Part shown: positions 1 to 8,290 of the stretch, piece after piece
Layout: each line of letters starts with the position of its first letter
Numbering within the stretch: position 1 is the first letter of the stretch
DNA from: Phycisphaerales bacterium UBA1161
GTDB taxonomy: Bacteria > Planctomycetota > Phycisphaerae > Tepidisphaerales > Tepidisphaeraceae
Assembly (NCBI GenBank): GCA_002311745.1
Contig: DBZL01000054.1
Span: forward strand, 23,802-87,801
Length of the DNA stretch: 64,000 nt
Direction: 5' to 3'
Position numbers and translations under genes: made by a program
Notes under the pieces: model-generated
The model's input: the letters and a program-made list of their open reading frames with translations, nothing else
What the model was told of the DNA's origin: nothing
Databases searched by the model: none

Positions 1-1854
1 CACGCTGTATTGCATGAACGGATTTCCCCCGGCCCGCGTGATCGCCTCCAGGCGCGCCTCGATCACCGGCTCATCCGGCACGGAAAACGGCAGCTTCACG
101 ATGATCACATTGCGCAGGGCATCGCCGCGCACGTCGATCCCCTGCCAGAAACTGGCCGTGCCAAACAGCACCGCGTTGGGCGTGGCGCGGAACTGCTCCA
201 GGAGCAGCTTCCTGCCGATCCCTTCCCCCTGTACCAGCAGCGGATAACCCAATTCCGCCAGGGCGTCGCGCAGGCGCCCGGCCGCTTCCAGCAGCGAGCT
301 GTAACTGGTGAACAGCACGAACGCCCCGCCGGTTGTTTGCTTCAGATAATGCAGGATCCGCTCGCACGCCGCCGGCAAAAAACGCCGCGCGTCATTCGGC
401 TCGGGCAGGCCCGACTCGATGTACAGCGTCGCCTGCTTTTGGTAATCAAACGGCGAGCCCAGCGCCAGCGTCCGCGCCCCCGTTGCCCCCAGCCGCGACA
501 CCATGTACGCAAACGATCCGTCGGCCCCGTTTCCCGCCGGGTCCTGATCGCCCGGCGGCCAGTCCGCCCCGCCGCCCCCGCCCGTGCACAGCGTCGCCGA
601 GCACAGGATCACGCTGTGCAGCTTCTCGAACAGGTGCATCTTCAGACCCGCGGCCACGTTGATCGGCGCCGCGTGCAGGCTGACGTTCCGCTGGCTGCGC
701 CCGCCCAATTCCATCCAATACACCGCGTCCGGCATCTTCTGCGAAACGATCGCCTCCAGCTCCTCGGCCAGCAGGCCGATCTTGCCCGCCATGGCATTGA
801 GCTCGGTGATCTCCTCCGGCGACTGTAGCCGCGCCAGCATCGCCTTGAGGTGCGCCGACAAGTGCCGCAACGCCGGCGATAGATCGTTGTCCACCACCCC
901 CGGCTCGTGCACGCGCCCGCTGGAGCGGCCGTGCTCCTCTTGCCAGTGGATCCAACGCTGGAAAAAATCGCTCACGCGGTCGTGCAAATCCACCACGGCC
1001 GCGATGGCGTCGTTAGCCGCCGCACCGTGCGTGCCCAACAATCCCTTGCCGCGCTTCGGATCGTACAGCACCCGAAGCTGATAGCGCAGCCCGCTTTCGC
1101 TGATTTGCAGGCCGAAATGCTCCGCCGCCTCGTCCTCCAGCGTGTGCGCTTCATCCAAAATCGCGATGTCGTACTTGGGCAGGTAATTCACCCCCGAGAT
1201 GCGCAGAGCCAAATCCGAGAAAAACAGGGCGTGATTGACCACCAGTACGTCGCCGCCTTGCATCCGCCGCTTGGCGGCCTGCCAGAAGCAGCGCTCGTAA
1301 AATGTGCATTGCTTGCCCAGGCAATTGCCGTGCTCGGCGCAGACGCGCTCCCACACCGCCGCCTCCGGCGTCGTGGGAAGATCGGCCAGCGAACCATCGG
1401 TGCTCTGCGCCGCCCAGCGCTCGATCAAGTGCAGCGACTGAAGCTGCTCCGGCTGATCGAACAGCATCCCCTGTCGCCCCCGCGCCTGCTGTAATCGCCG
1501 CCGGCACAGGTAATTGCTCCGCCCCTTGACCAGCACGGCCGTAAATTCATCGGGATACACCGACTGAATCAGGGGAATGTCCTTCTCGATCAGTTGCTCC
1601 TGCAGCGAGATGGTGTGCGTGGAAATGACAACCCGCTTCTTCCTGCTCACCGCGAAATCGACCGCCGGCAGAAGATAGGCGAACGATTTTCCCACGCCCG
1701 TGCCCGCCTCCACCAGCAGGTGATTCCCACCGTCCAGCGCGCCCCGCACGGCCGCGGCCATCTCCATCTGCTGCGGCCGCGTTTCGTACAACCCTCCCAG
1801 CCGCCGTGCGACCGCGCCACCAGGACCGAGCATGGAATCCAGCGTCACCGCCAT
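1..1854 (-). CDS. dinG: DinG-type Fe-S DNA helicase (3' end off the window)
   Basis: The frame is open from ATG 1854 to base 1, so about 618 residues are visible and the C terminus is missing. An SF2 (XPD/DinG) helicase unwinds DNA with ATP in repair or R-loop removal. Walker A GTGVGKS lies at about residues 51-57 and the DEAH box (ILDEAH) near 231. Between them, near residues 168-188, four Cys (CAEHGNC, then QCTFYERC) match the iron-sulphur site of this family. The C-terminal helicase half shows CSATL, FTSYSSLLE and, at the edge, RAGGNPFMQY. There is no N-terminal exonuclease domain, so it is closer to YoaA/DinG than to the exonuclease-helicase fusion. It starts 7 nt after the stop of the small membrane protein upstream, so the two are probably co-transcribed. 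Confidence 0.9.
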   Translation of the reverse strand, partial: MAVTLDSMLGPGGAVARRLGGLYETRPQQMEMAAAVRGALDGGNHLLVEAGTGVGKSFAYLLPAVDFAVSRKKRVVISTHTISLQEQLIEKDIPLIQSVYPDEFTAVLVKGRSNYLCRRRLQQARGRQGMLFDQPEQLQSLHLIERWAAQSTDGSLADLPTTPEAAVWERVCAEHGNCLGKQCTFYERCFWQAAKRRMQGGDVLVVNHALFFSDLALRISGVNYLPKYDIAILDEAHTLEDEAAEHFGLQISESGLRYQLRVLYDPKRGKGLLGTHGAAANDAIAAVVDLHDRVSDFFQRWIHWQEEHGRSSGRVHEPGVVDNDLSPALRHLSAHLKAMLARLQSPEEITELNAMAGKIGLLAEELEAIVSQKMPDAVYWMELGGRSQRNVSLHAAPINVAAGLKMHLFEKLHSVILCSATLCTGGGGGADWPPGDQDPAGNGADGSFAYMVSRLGATGARTLALGSPFDYQKQATLYIESGLPEPNDARRFLPAACERILHYLKQTTGGAFVLFTSYSSLLEAAGRLRDALAELGYPLLVQGEGIGRKLLLEQFRATPNAVLFGTASFWQGIDVRGDALRNVIIVKLPFSVPDEPVIEARLEAITRAGGNPFMQYSV

Positions 1855-1861
1855 GGCGTCT

Positions 1862-2269
1862 CTACGAACTTCCGGCCCACGCTTCGCGCTCCAGGAAGTT
1901 GTCCTCGTACGGCCGGCCGCCGCGCAGCCATGCGGCCAGCGACGCCAAAAGATACACCGGCACAAAAAACGGCCCCCAGCGCTGACACTGGCGAACGTGA
2001 ACCCGCTCGTGAGCGCGCGTCGCATCCAAAAGCTGGCGGTTCCTGCCCAGAACCACGTGTCCCAGCGTCATGGCGCTGGCTCCGCCCGTCAGCACCAAGC
2101 CCGCAATCCATCGCAGAACAAATGTGCTTGCTCCACCCCAGACCTCCAATACACCGTCAACGATGCGTGCCCGGCCCCCGGTTAACAGCGTCAGTAACGT
2201 CATCACCAAGCCCAACGCCGTCGTCGGCAGAGCCCACAGATAAATGACCCCTCGCAAGACGGTTCGCAT
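1862..2269 (-). CDS. small membrane protein with HExxH motif
   Basis: About 135 residues from ATG 2269; a longer version from TTG 2338 adds 23 residues. I chose the ATG because the first membrane segment (RGVIYLWALPTTALGL) follows at once. There are about three hydrophobic segments. The motif HERVHVRQ in the middle is of HExxH type, followed by WGPFFVPVYL and a terminal FLEREAW, which together could be a zinc-peptidase-like site. I do not recognise a named family and no substrate can be inferred. It lies upstream of the DinG-type gene with a 7-nt gap and faces away from dnaN. Confidence 0.6.
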   Translation of the reverse strand: MRTVLRGVIYLWALPTTALGLVMTLLTLLTGGRARIVDGVLEVWGGASTFVLRWIAGLVLTGGASAMTLGHVVLGRNRQLLDATRAHERVHVRQCQRWGPFFVPVYLLASLAAWLRGGRPYEDNFLEREAWAGSS

Positions 2270-2617
2270 CAGTGCTTTCTTGAGAACCAGTGGACAACGT
2301 GAGGCAAGCTGCCGATAGGCTGTAACCAAATCAAGCAATCAGTGACAATGATCCCGAATAACGTACAGCTCCTGTTCAAGCAGCTCCTAGTACGCATGAG
2401 GCCGCCGTGTGTGACCTAACACCTTATCCACAGCTTTAGTCCCATAATGAGCGATGTATCGCCTTATACAGGAATAGCTTACGATGTCCAAGCGCAATTT
2501 ATCCACAAAAGCCTTTCCTCTTCACTATGACTTCTACCAACTGATTTCCATAATCTAATAGATGGGGTTACACTCGCCGTGCTCTGAAGGACACCCGACC
2601 ATGGAAAGGCTCCAGGC
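2270..2617. promoter_or_regulatory. non-coding block with DnaA boxes before dnaN (possible origin)
   Basis: About 350 bp without a supported gene. It holds two perfect DnaA boxes TTATCCACA at 2424-2432 and 2499-2507, a weaker TTATACAGG at 2464-2472, and a two-mismatch box on the other strand at 2289-2297. The stretch 2515-2575 is visibly AT-richer (CCATAATCTAATAG). dnaN starts at 2618 and a divergent gene leaves on the other side. It could be oriC or a DnaA-controlled dnaN promoter; dnaA itself is not in view. Confidence 0.55.
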
Positions 2618-3721
2618 ATGAAAGTCATCTGCAACCGCGGCGCGCTCTCGGACGCGCTCATGCTAACCAGCAACGTCGTGGCAGCTCGTACGCCCAAGCC
2701 CATTCTACAATGCGTGAAACTCACGGCGGAAGACAACACTCTGACCATTGCCGCCACCGACTTGGAAGTGGCCATCCGCTATCGTGATGAGCAGGTCCAG
2801 TTGGAAAGCAGCGGCCAAGCTGTCATCCCGGCCGACAAGTTGCGCGACATCGTCCGCGAAAGCGTCGACGACACCCTCTCCATCGAATCCACGGGCGACA
2901 CCGCTGACATCCGCGGCCAGGATTCCCATTTCAAAATCTTTACCCAAAGCCCCGCTGAGTTTCCACCGGTGCCCGATTTTTCCGGCCAGCCGGACGTCGA
3001 GGTCCCCGCGGGTACGCTGCGTCAGCTCGTCAACCAGACTCTTTTTGCCGCTGCGCGCGAGAGCACGCGCTATGCCTTCAACGGCGTGCTGCTCGTGGCC
3101 AAGGGCAAGAAGATTTCTCTGATCTCCACGGATGGCCGTCGCCTGGCCATGGCTAAGAGTGATCTCAGCTCCGACAAACTGGACAAAGAGGGCCGCAAGG
3201 CCATCGTCCCCGCCAAGGCCCTGGCCCTGATCGAAAAGCTTGTCGATGATCCGCAGGAATCGGTTGGCATTCAGTTCCACGAAAACCAGATTATCTTCCA
3301 CACCACCAGCGCCACGCTGACCAGCAACTTGGTCGAGGGCCAGTTCCCGCCGTACGAGGACGTCATCCCCAAGGAATCTGACCGGAAGATGACCGCCGCA
3401 ACGGCCGATTTTCTCAGCGCGGTCCGTCGTGCCGCCCTGCTGACCACCGAGGAAAGCAAGGGCGTCCGCCTCGCCTTCAGCAAGAAGGGCCTGGTGCTGA
3501 CCAGCCGCTCGCCCGGCGCCGGCGAAGCGACCATCAACTTCCCCTGCAAATTCGATGGCGCGGACATCGAGATCGGATTCAATCCGCAGTTCGTCGCCGA
3601 GGCTCTGAAAGTCGTCGACACCGACGAGATCAGCCTGGAAATGAGCGCACCCAACCGCCCAGGGCTGATCAGGGGCGGGCCGAATTTCCTTTACGTGATC
3701 ATGCCGGTCAACCTGCAATAA
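2618..3721 (+). CDS. dnaN: DNA polymerase III sliding clamp (beta subunit)
   Basis: 367 residues, the usual length. The clamp is a dimeric ring that tethers DNA polymerase III and other proteins to DNA. The sequence opens MKVICNRGALSDAL and carries the typical clamp phrases: PILQCVKLTAEDNTLTI near 30, ATDLEVAIR, FAAARESTRYAFNGVLL near 140, LISTDGRRLA, and the closing FLYVIMPVNL. Three clamp domains can be followed. A purine-rich GGAAAGG sits upstream of the ATG. It is followed 23 nt later by a DciA-like gene, so replication functions cluster here. Confidence 0.97.
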   Translation: MKVICNRGALSDALMLTSNVVAARTPKPILQCVKLTAEDNTLTIAATDLEVAIRYRDEQVQLESSGQAVIPADKLRDIVRESVDDTLSIESTGDTADIRGQDSHFKIFTQSPAEFPPVPDFSGQPDVEVPAGTLRQLVNQTLFAAARESTRYAFNGVLLVAKGKKISLISTDGRRLAMAKSDLSSDKLDKEGRKAIVPAKALALIEKLVDDPQESVGIQFHENQIIFHTTSATLTSNLVEGQFPPYEDVIPKESDRKMTAATADFLSAVRRAALLTTEESKGVRLAFSKKGLVLTSRSPGAGEATINFPCKFDGADIEIGFNPQFVAEALKVVDTDEISLEMSAPNRPGLIRGGPNFLYVIMPVNLQ

Positions 3722-3744
3722 CGCCTGTCGGCACGGAAGGAGCC

Positions 3745-4158
3745 ATGCCCGCCGAGCGATCCAGTACCCTCGAGGATTTGCGCCGTCTGCAACGCTGCAA
3801 GACGCAGGCGGCATCGTCCCTGGTGCCGCTGGGTCAGCAGATGATCGATTTTTTCAAGCAATCGGTGGCCAAGCGGCAAACCAGGCTCGTCCGCATCGCC
3901 GAATGCTGGGGCCGCCTGGTTCCCCAATTCCTCAGCGACCACTGCGCCCTGGAAAGTTTGCACCGCGGCACGCTCATGGTCCTGGTGGACAGTTCCTCGC
4001 ACCTGTACGAGTTGAAGCAACTGTTGCTGGCCGGCTTGGACCAGCAGTTGCTTCTGGCCTGCAAAAGCACGGGCCTGCGCAAGATCAGCCTCAAGGCCGG
4101 CCGATGGTACGACGGCGATCATCCGGACGATCGCCGGCTCAAATTCCCCGCGCGTTAG
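3745..4158 (+). CDS. DUF721/DciA-like protein
   Basis: 137 residues. DUF721 proteins (DciA) act in many bacteria as loaders or partners of the replicative helicase DnaB. The N-terminal half is basic and helical; from about residue 50 the DUF721 core follows: LVRIAECWGRLVPQFLSDHC, LHRGTLMVLVDSSSHLYELK, then a helix with LLLACKSTGLRKISLKAG. Position directly after dnaN, in the same direction, supports a replication role. Its TAG stop overlaps the TAA stop of the convergent glycosyltransferase by four bases, so the two mRNAs must overlap at their 3' ends. The DciA assignment rests on fold-type similarity seen by eye. Confidence 0.75.
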   Translation: MPAERSSTLEDLRRLQRCKTQAASSLVPLGQQMIDFFKQSVAKRQTRLVRIAECWGRLVPQFLSDHCALESLHRGTLMVLVDSSSHLYELKQLLLAGLDQQLLLACKSTGLRKISLKAGRWYDGDHPDDRRLKFPAR

Positions 4159-6113
4159 CCGTTCCCCTGGCACCACGTGCGCCACATCTGCCGATAGGCC
4201 GCTTCCACGTGCCGCGTAAACCGCGGCGCATCCATCAGCGGAGATTTTTGCATCCGATCCCGCAAGCTCTGGCGCAATTCGCTTAGCCGCGGCAAGTCGC
4301 CGGCCCATTTCACGGCCAGGTGTACATACTGTTCGGGCGTATGGCCCACGAGCTGGTCGGCCAGGCCGAGATTGCTCGCCTGGCTCAGCCCCGCGCGGGA
4401 GGCGGCGGTTCTGCCGCACAGGCTCACGACGGGAACTCCCATCCACATCGCATCCAGGCTGGTGGTGTGCCCGTTGTAGGGAAACGGATCCAGCCCCAGG
4501 TCGATGCGGTGATAAACCTCCAAGTATTTGGGCCGCGGTTGATTCTTCACAAACTCGATTCGCGCCGCGTCCACGCCCAGCTTCTCCAGCACGCGCTGCC
4601 GCGCCGCTCCCTGCGGCGCCAAAAGCACCAGGTGCGAGCCGGGCATTACCGCCAGCACCTTGGCCCACATCTCCAGCGTGCGGTCGTTGATCTTCCAGAA
4701 ATTGTTCAAACAGCCGAAGGTGAAATGCCCCGCCGCCAGCGCCGGCAGCGCATTCACCGCCGGCTCGGGCGTCAGCGGATCGAAGCACCAGTACGTCTCG
4801 GGCAGGCGGATCGTTTTCTCCACGTAATGCGCGTCATTTTCCGGCGGATCGTGGTAGGGATCGCTCAGCCGGTAATCCATCGTCTCCAAGCCGGTCGTCC
4901 CGGGATACGCCAGGCCGATCACTTGCACGGGCGCCGGCTTGCGGGCAAAGAGCAGCGGCCTTCCGCCCGGACCGTGCATCGTCAAATCCACCAGCAGGTC
5001 GATCCGGTCCTCCCGCACCATCTGCGCGATCTGAGCGTCGCTTTGGCCGACGGTGCTGCGCCACACGTCGACGTAGCCGCGCAGGCGCTGCGTGATCTCA
5101 TCCGGCTGCGGCACGTCGGCATAGCAGTAAATCTCAAACCGGCCGCGGTCGTGGTTCGACAACAGCGGAATCGTGAACAGCGACTGGCAGTGTTTGCAGA
5201 AATTCGGCGAGACGTAGCCGATGCGCAGCCGCCGCTGGGGATCGCGGTCGTTGGGATGCGGCTGAATCTCGCCCGCCAGCGGTCGCGCGTGCCGCTGGTT
5301 CCACTTTCGATGTTCCTGCAAAACCGCCTGCGGATCGTCCTGCGGCATGTAATTCAGCAAAAACAGCAGGTTGCCGTGCGCCCACACGAAATCCGGATGC
5401 CTTTGCAACAGTTCCCGATAAACCCCGACGGCTTCTTGCAGACGCCCCGTGTCCTGTAGCGCGATGGCCAGATTGTTGCTCGCGTCGGGGAAATCCGGCT
5501 GGATCGCCAGCGCCTGCCGATACGCGGCGACGGCTTGATCCAGACGTTTCAGCTCTCGCAGCGCGTAACCGAGGTTGTACGCCGCGGCGGCGGAATTCGG
5601 CTTCAGGTCCAGCACCCGCTGATAAGCCGCCGCCGCCTCCTCCCACCGCCCCGTGTTGCCCAGGGCAAGACCCAGACTGAAGCACAGGTCGGTCGCTTGC
5701 GGCTGCAAACGCAGCGCCTCTCGATACGCCGCGATCGCTTCTTCCCGTTGCGCGGCGCTGTCCAGCACAACGGCCAGATTGCTCCAGGCCTGGACCAGAT
5801 CGGGCCGCAACCGCACCGCTTCGCGGAATGCCGCAATCGCTTCCTGCGCGCGGCCACGGTCGGCCAAAACCAGCCCGTAATTGCTGTGAAAATCTCCCCG
5901 CGACGGATCGGTCTCGATGGCCCGGCGAATCAGCTCCACCGCCTCCTCGGCCCGATCCGATTGAAACAGCACCACCCCCAGCAAGTGCAATGCGTCGGCG
6001 TGATTCGGCGCTTGCTCCAGAATCTGCCGCAGCAGCGTTTGGGCCGCCGCCAAGCGTCCGGCCTGCTGGTGCCGTTGGGCTTGCTCGAACATTTCTTGAA
6101 TCGACGGCTGCAT
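4155..6113 (-). CDS. TPR + GT41 O-GlcNAc-transferase-like glycosyltransferase (copy A)
   Basis: 652 residues. The N-terminal 270 or so are tandem TPR units (repeated NLAVVL, ALRLQP, AIQPDFP phrases). From about 295 the GT41 (SPINDLY/OGT) catalytic region follows: RLRIGYVSPNFCKH, DLTMHGPGGRPLLFARKPAP, YPGTTGLETMDYRLSD, CLNNFWKINDRTLEMW, and LDPFPYNGHTTSLDAMWMG. The histidines, the lysine in FWKI and the aspartate in LDPFPY that bind UDP-GlcNAc in this family are present, so it looks active. It probably glycosylates Ser/Thr of proteins; the acceptor is unknown. It begins 7 nt after the stop of a paralogue with the same build, so the pair is a tandem duplication in one operon. Cytoplasmic; no signal peptide. 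Confidence 0.85.
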   Translation of the reverse strand: MQPSIQEMFEQAQRHQQAGRLAAAQTLLRQILEQAPNHADALHLLGVVLFQSDRAEEAVELIRRAIETDPSRGDFHSNYGLVLADRGRAQEAIAAFREAVRLRPDLVQAWSNLAVVLDSAAQREEAIAAYREALRLQPQATDLCFSLGLALGNTGRWEEAAAAYQRVLDLKPNSAAAAYNLGYALRELKRLDQAVAAYRQALAIQPDFPDASNNLAIALQDTGRLQEAVGVYRELLQRHPDFVWAHGNLLFLLNYMPQDDPQAVLQEHRKWNQRHARPLAGEIQPHPNDRDPQRRLRIGYVSPNFCKHCQSLFTIPLLSNHDRGRFEIYCYADVPQPDEITQRLRGYVDVWRSTVGQSDAQIAQMVREDRIDLLVDLTMHGPGGRPLLFARKPAPVQVIGLAYPGTTGLETMDYRLSDPYHDPPENDAHYVEKTIRLPETYWCFDPLTPEPAVNALPALAAGHFTFGCLNNFWKINDRTLEMWAKVLAVMPGSHLVLLAPQGAARQRVLEKLGVDAARIEFVKNQPRPKYLEVYHRIDLGLDPFPYNGHTTSLDAMWMGVPVVSLCGRTAASRAGLSQASNLGLADQLVGHTPEQYVHLAVKWAGDLPRLSELRQSLRDRMQKSPLMDAPRFTRHVEAAYRQMWRTWCQGNG

Positions 6114-6120
6114 CGCCCAT

Positions 6121-8205
6121 TCAGCCTTGTGTCTGGCACCACCGCCGCCACATCTCTCGATACGCCGCCTCCACGCTGCGCGCGAAGCCGGGCGCGTCCA
6201 GCAGCGGCGAATGGGCCACGCGGTCGCGAAGTCCGATGCGTAGCTCGATCAACGTCGGCAGATCGTTGGCCAAGCCCACCGCGATCTGCACGTAACCCCG
6301 CGGATCCTGGGCGATCAATTGCGGCAGGCCGACGTTGGATAGCAAGCTCACCCCCACCCGGCTGGCGTGGTGCTTGCCGGCCAGGCTGACCACCGGCACG
6401 CCCATCCACAGCGCTTCGCACGTCGTCGTCGTGCCGTGGTACGGAAACGGATCCAGCGCGATATCCGCCCGGTGATACAGTTGCAAGTGGCTGCCCAGGG
6501 AGGCGATTCTGGCCTGCAATTCCAGCCGCTGGGCGCTGATCCCCTGGGCCGCGAAGCGCTCCAGGAGCTGCTGCCGCGGCGCCGCATCGCCCAGGCCCGG
6601 GCTTTTGAGCAGCAGCCGGCTGTCGGGAACCTGCCGCAAAATCTGCGACCAAAGCTCCACCGTCGGATCGGTGATCTTGGCGACGTGATTGAATGACGCG
6701 AACGTGATGTGGCCGTTAGCCAAGGCCGCCAGCGGTCCGACGGGCGGGGCGCTGGGCGACGGCCGGAAACAGAGAAACGTCTGCGGCAATCGCACGAGCT
6801 GCTCGGTGTGATAGTGCTCGGTCTGCCCCGGCGGATCGGCGTAGCCGTCGGTGAGGCGGTAATCCATGGTTGTCAGCCCCGTCGTGCCGGGATAGCCGCA
6901 ATACGTGACCTGAATCGGCGCCGGCTTGCGGGCAAAGACCAGCAGCCGATTGTCGGAAGTGTGCCCCGCCAGGTCGACCAGGATGTCGATGCGGTCCTGG
7001 CGGATCAGCTCGGCCACCTGGGCGTCCGCCTGGCCGGTGGTCCAGCGCCACTGCCGGGCCAATTGCTGGAAACGAGCCGTCGCCAGGTCGGGTCTGGACA
7101 ACTCCGCGTAGCAGAAGATTTCCACCTGCGCCGGATCGTGATTGGCCAGGAGGTTTTCCACGAAAAACGCCACCGAATGTTCGCGAAAATCCGGCGATAC
7201 GTAGCCGATGCGCAGGCGCCGATTCGGTGAAGGATCGTTGTCGTGCTTTTGGATTTGCCCCGCCAGGGGGGCGGCGTGCTGGCGATTCCACTGGACGTGC
7301 TGCAGGAAAATCTCTCTGGGCTCCATCGTTGGATGCACGAACAGCGCAAAAAGTAAATTGTCATGCGCCTGCGCCAACTCGGGGTTGAGTTGCAGCGCCT
7401 TGCGGAACAAAGCCAGCGCCTCCTCCAGGCGATTGCAGTCCTTGAGGAGGTTGCCCAAGTTGCTGTAGGCGCCGGGGAAATCGGGCCGCAGCTCGATCGC
7501 CTTGCGATACTCGGCGATGGCCTGCTCGAGCTGGCCGTCTGCCGCCAGGATGGCCGCCAGGTTGTTGTGCGCATCGGCGTTATCCGGCCGCAGGTCCAGC
7601 GACTTGCGGAACGCCTCCATCGCCTGCGGCGCCTCTGCCATCGCCGCCAGAGTCACGCCCAGAAAGTTGTACGCCTCGGCGTTGTTGGGCGCCACCGCCA
7701 GCTCTTTTTCAAACGCCTGGACCGCTTCGGGCAATCGGCCCCGCACACGCAGCAGGTCTCCCAGTTGGTGCCACGCCGCCGCATTGCCCGGCTGTGATGC
7801 CGCCGCCTTGCCGAACGCCTCGATCGCTTCGTCCATACGACCCGCCGCCCGCAACGCACCGCCCAGGTTGCTCTGCGCTTGAGCATGCCCCGGACGCAGA
7901 CGCAGCGCCTGCTCGAACGCCTCGAGCGCCTCCTGCGTCCGCCCCAGGTTGGCCAGCACGATTCCCAGGTTGCTCTGAAAATCCGCGGAGCGGGGGTGGA
8001 TCGCCACCGCCTTTCGCAACAGCTCCAACGCCGCCTCGTGCTGTCCGCGCTGGGACAGGATGATCCCCAGCAGATGCAGCGCCTCCGGTTGACTGGGATG
8101 CTCGAGCAGCACGCGGCGATACAGGGCCTCGGCCTGGTCCAGGCGTCCCGCCTGGTGGTGCCGGGCAGCCGTTTGCATCGTCTGGTGAATGGGCGGCGAT
8201 GGCAT
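6121..8205 (-). CDS. TPR + GT41 O-GlcNAc-transferase-like glycosyltransferase (copy B)
   Basis: About 694 residues from ATG 8205. An upstream ATG at 8253 adds 16 residues, but the copy-A paralogue aligns from the shorter start (MPSPPIHQTMQTAARHHQAG against MQPSIQEMFEQAQRHQQAG). TPR units fill the first 310 residues, one more than in copy A. The GT41 region has RLRIGYVSPDFREHSVAFF, DLAGHTSDNRLLVFARKPAP, YPGTTGLTTMDYRLTD, FASFNHVAKITDP and LDPFPYHGTTTTCEALWMG, so the UDP-GlcNAc site appears complete. It leads the two-gene unit with copy A and is divergent from asnB across about 85 bp that must hold both promoters. Probable role: protein O-glycosylation, acceptor unknown. Confidence 0.85.
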   Translation of the reverse strand: MPSPPIHQTMQTAARHHQAGRLDQAEALYRRVLLEHPSQPEALHLLGIILSQRGQHEAALELLRKAVAIHPRSADFQSNLGIVLANLGRTQEALEAFEQALRLRPGHAQAQSNLGGALRAAGRMDEAIEAFGKAAASQPGNAAAWHQLGDLLRVRGRLPEAVQAFEKELAVAPNNAEAYNFLGVTLAAMAEAPQAMEAFRKSLDLRPDNADAHNNLAAILAADGQLEQAIAEYRKAIELRPDFPGAYSNLGNLLKDCNRLEEALALFRKALQLNPELAQAHDNLLFALFVHPTMEPREIFLQHVQWNRQHAAPLAGQIQKHDNDPSPNRRLRIGYVSPDFREHSVAFFVENLLANHDPAQVEIFCYAELSRPDLATARFQQLARQWRWTTGQADAQVAELIRQDRIDILVDLAGHTSDNRLLVFARKPAPIQVTYCGYPGTTGLTTMDYRLTDGYADPPGQTEHYHTEQLVRLPQTFLCFRPSPSAPPVGPLAALANGHITFASFNHVAKITDPTVELWSQILRQVPDSRLLLKSPGLGDAAPRQQLLERFAAQGISAQRLELQARIASLGSHLQLYHRADIALDPFPYHGTTTTCEALWMGVPVVSLAGKHHASRVGVSLLSNVGLPQLIAQDPRGYVQIAVGLANDLPTLIELRIGLRDRVAHSPLLDAPGFARSVEAAYREMWRRWCQTQG

Positions 8206-8290
8206 AGGACGCCGGCCGATGATAAGCGATTGGCCCCCGCGCGCCTTGCCCATGGCTCAAAAACGCCCCAGCCTTTAGGATCACCGCTCT

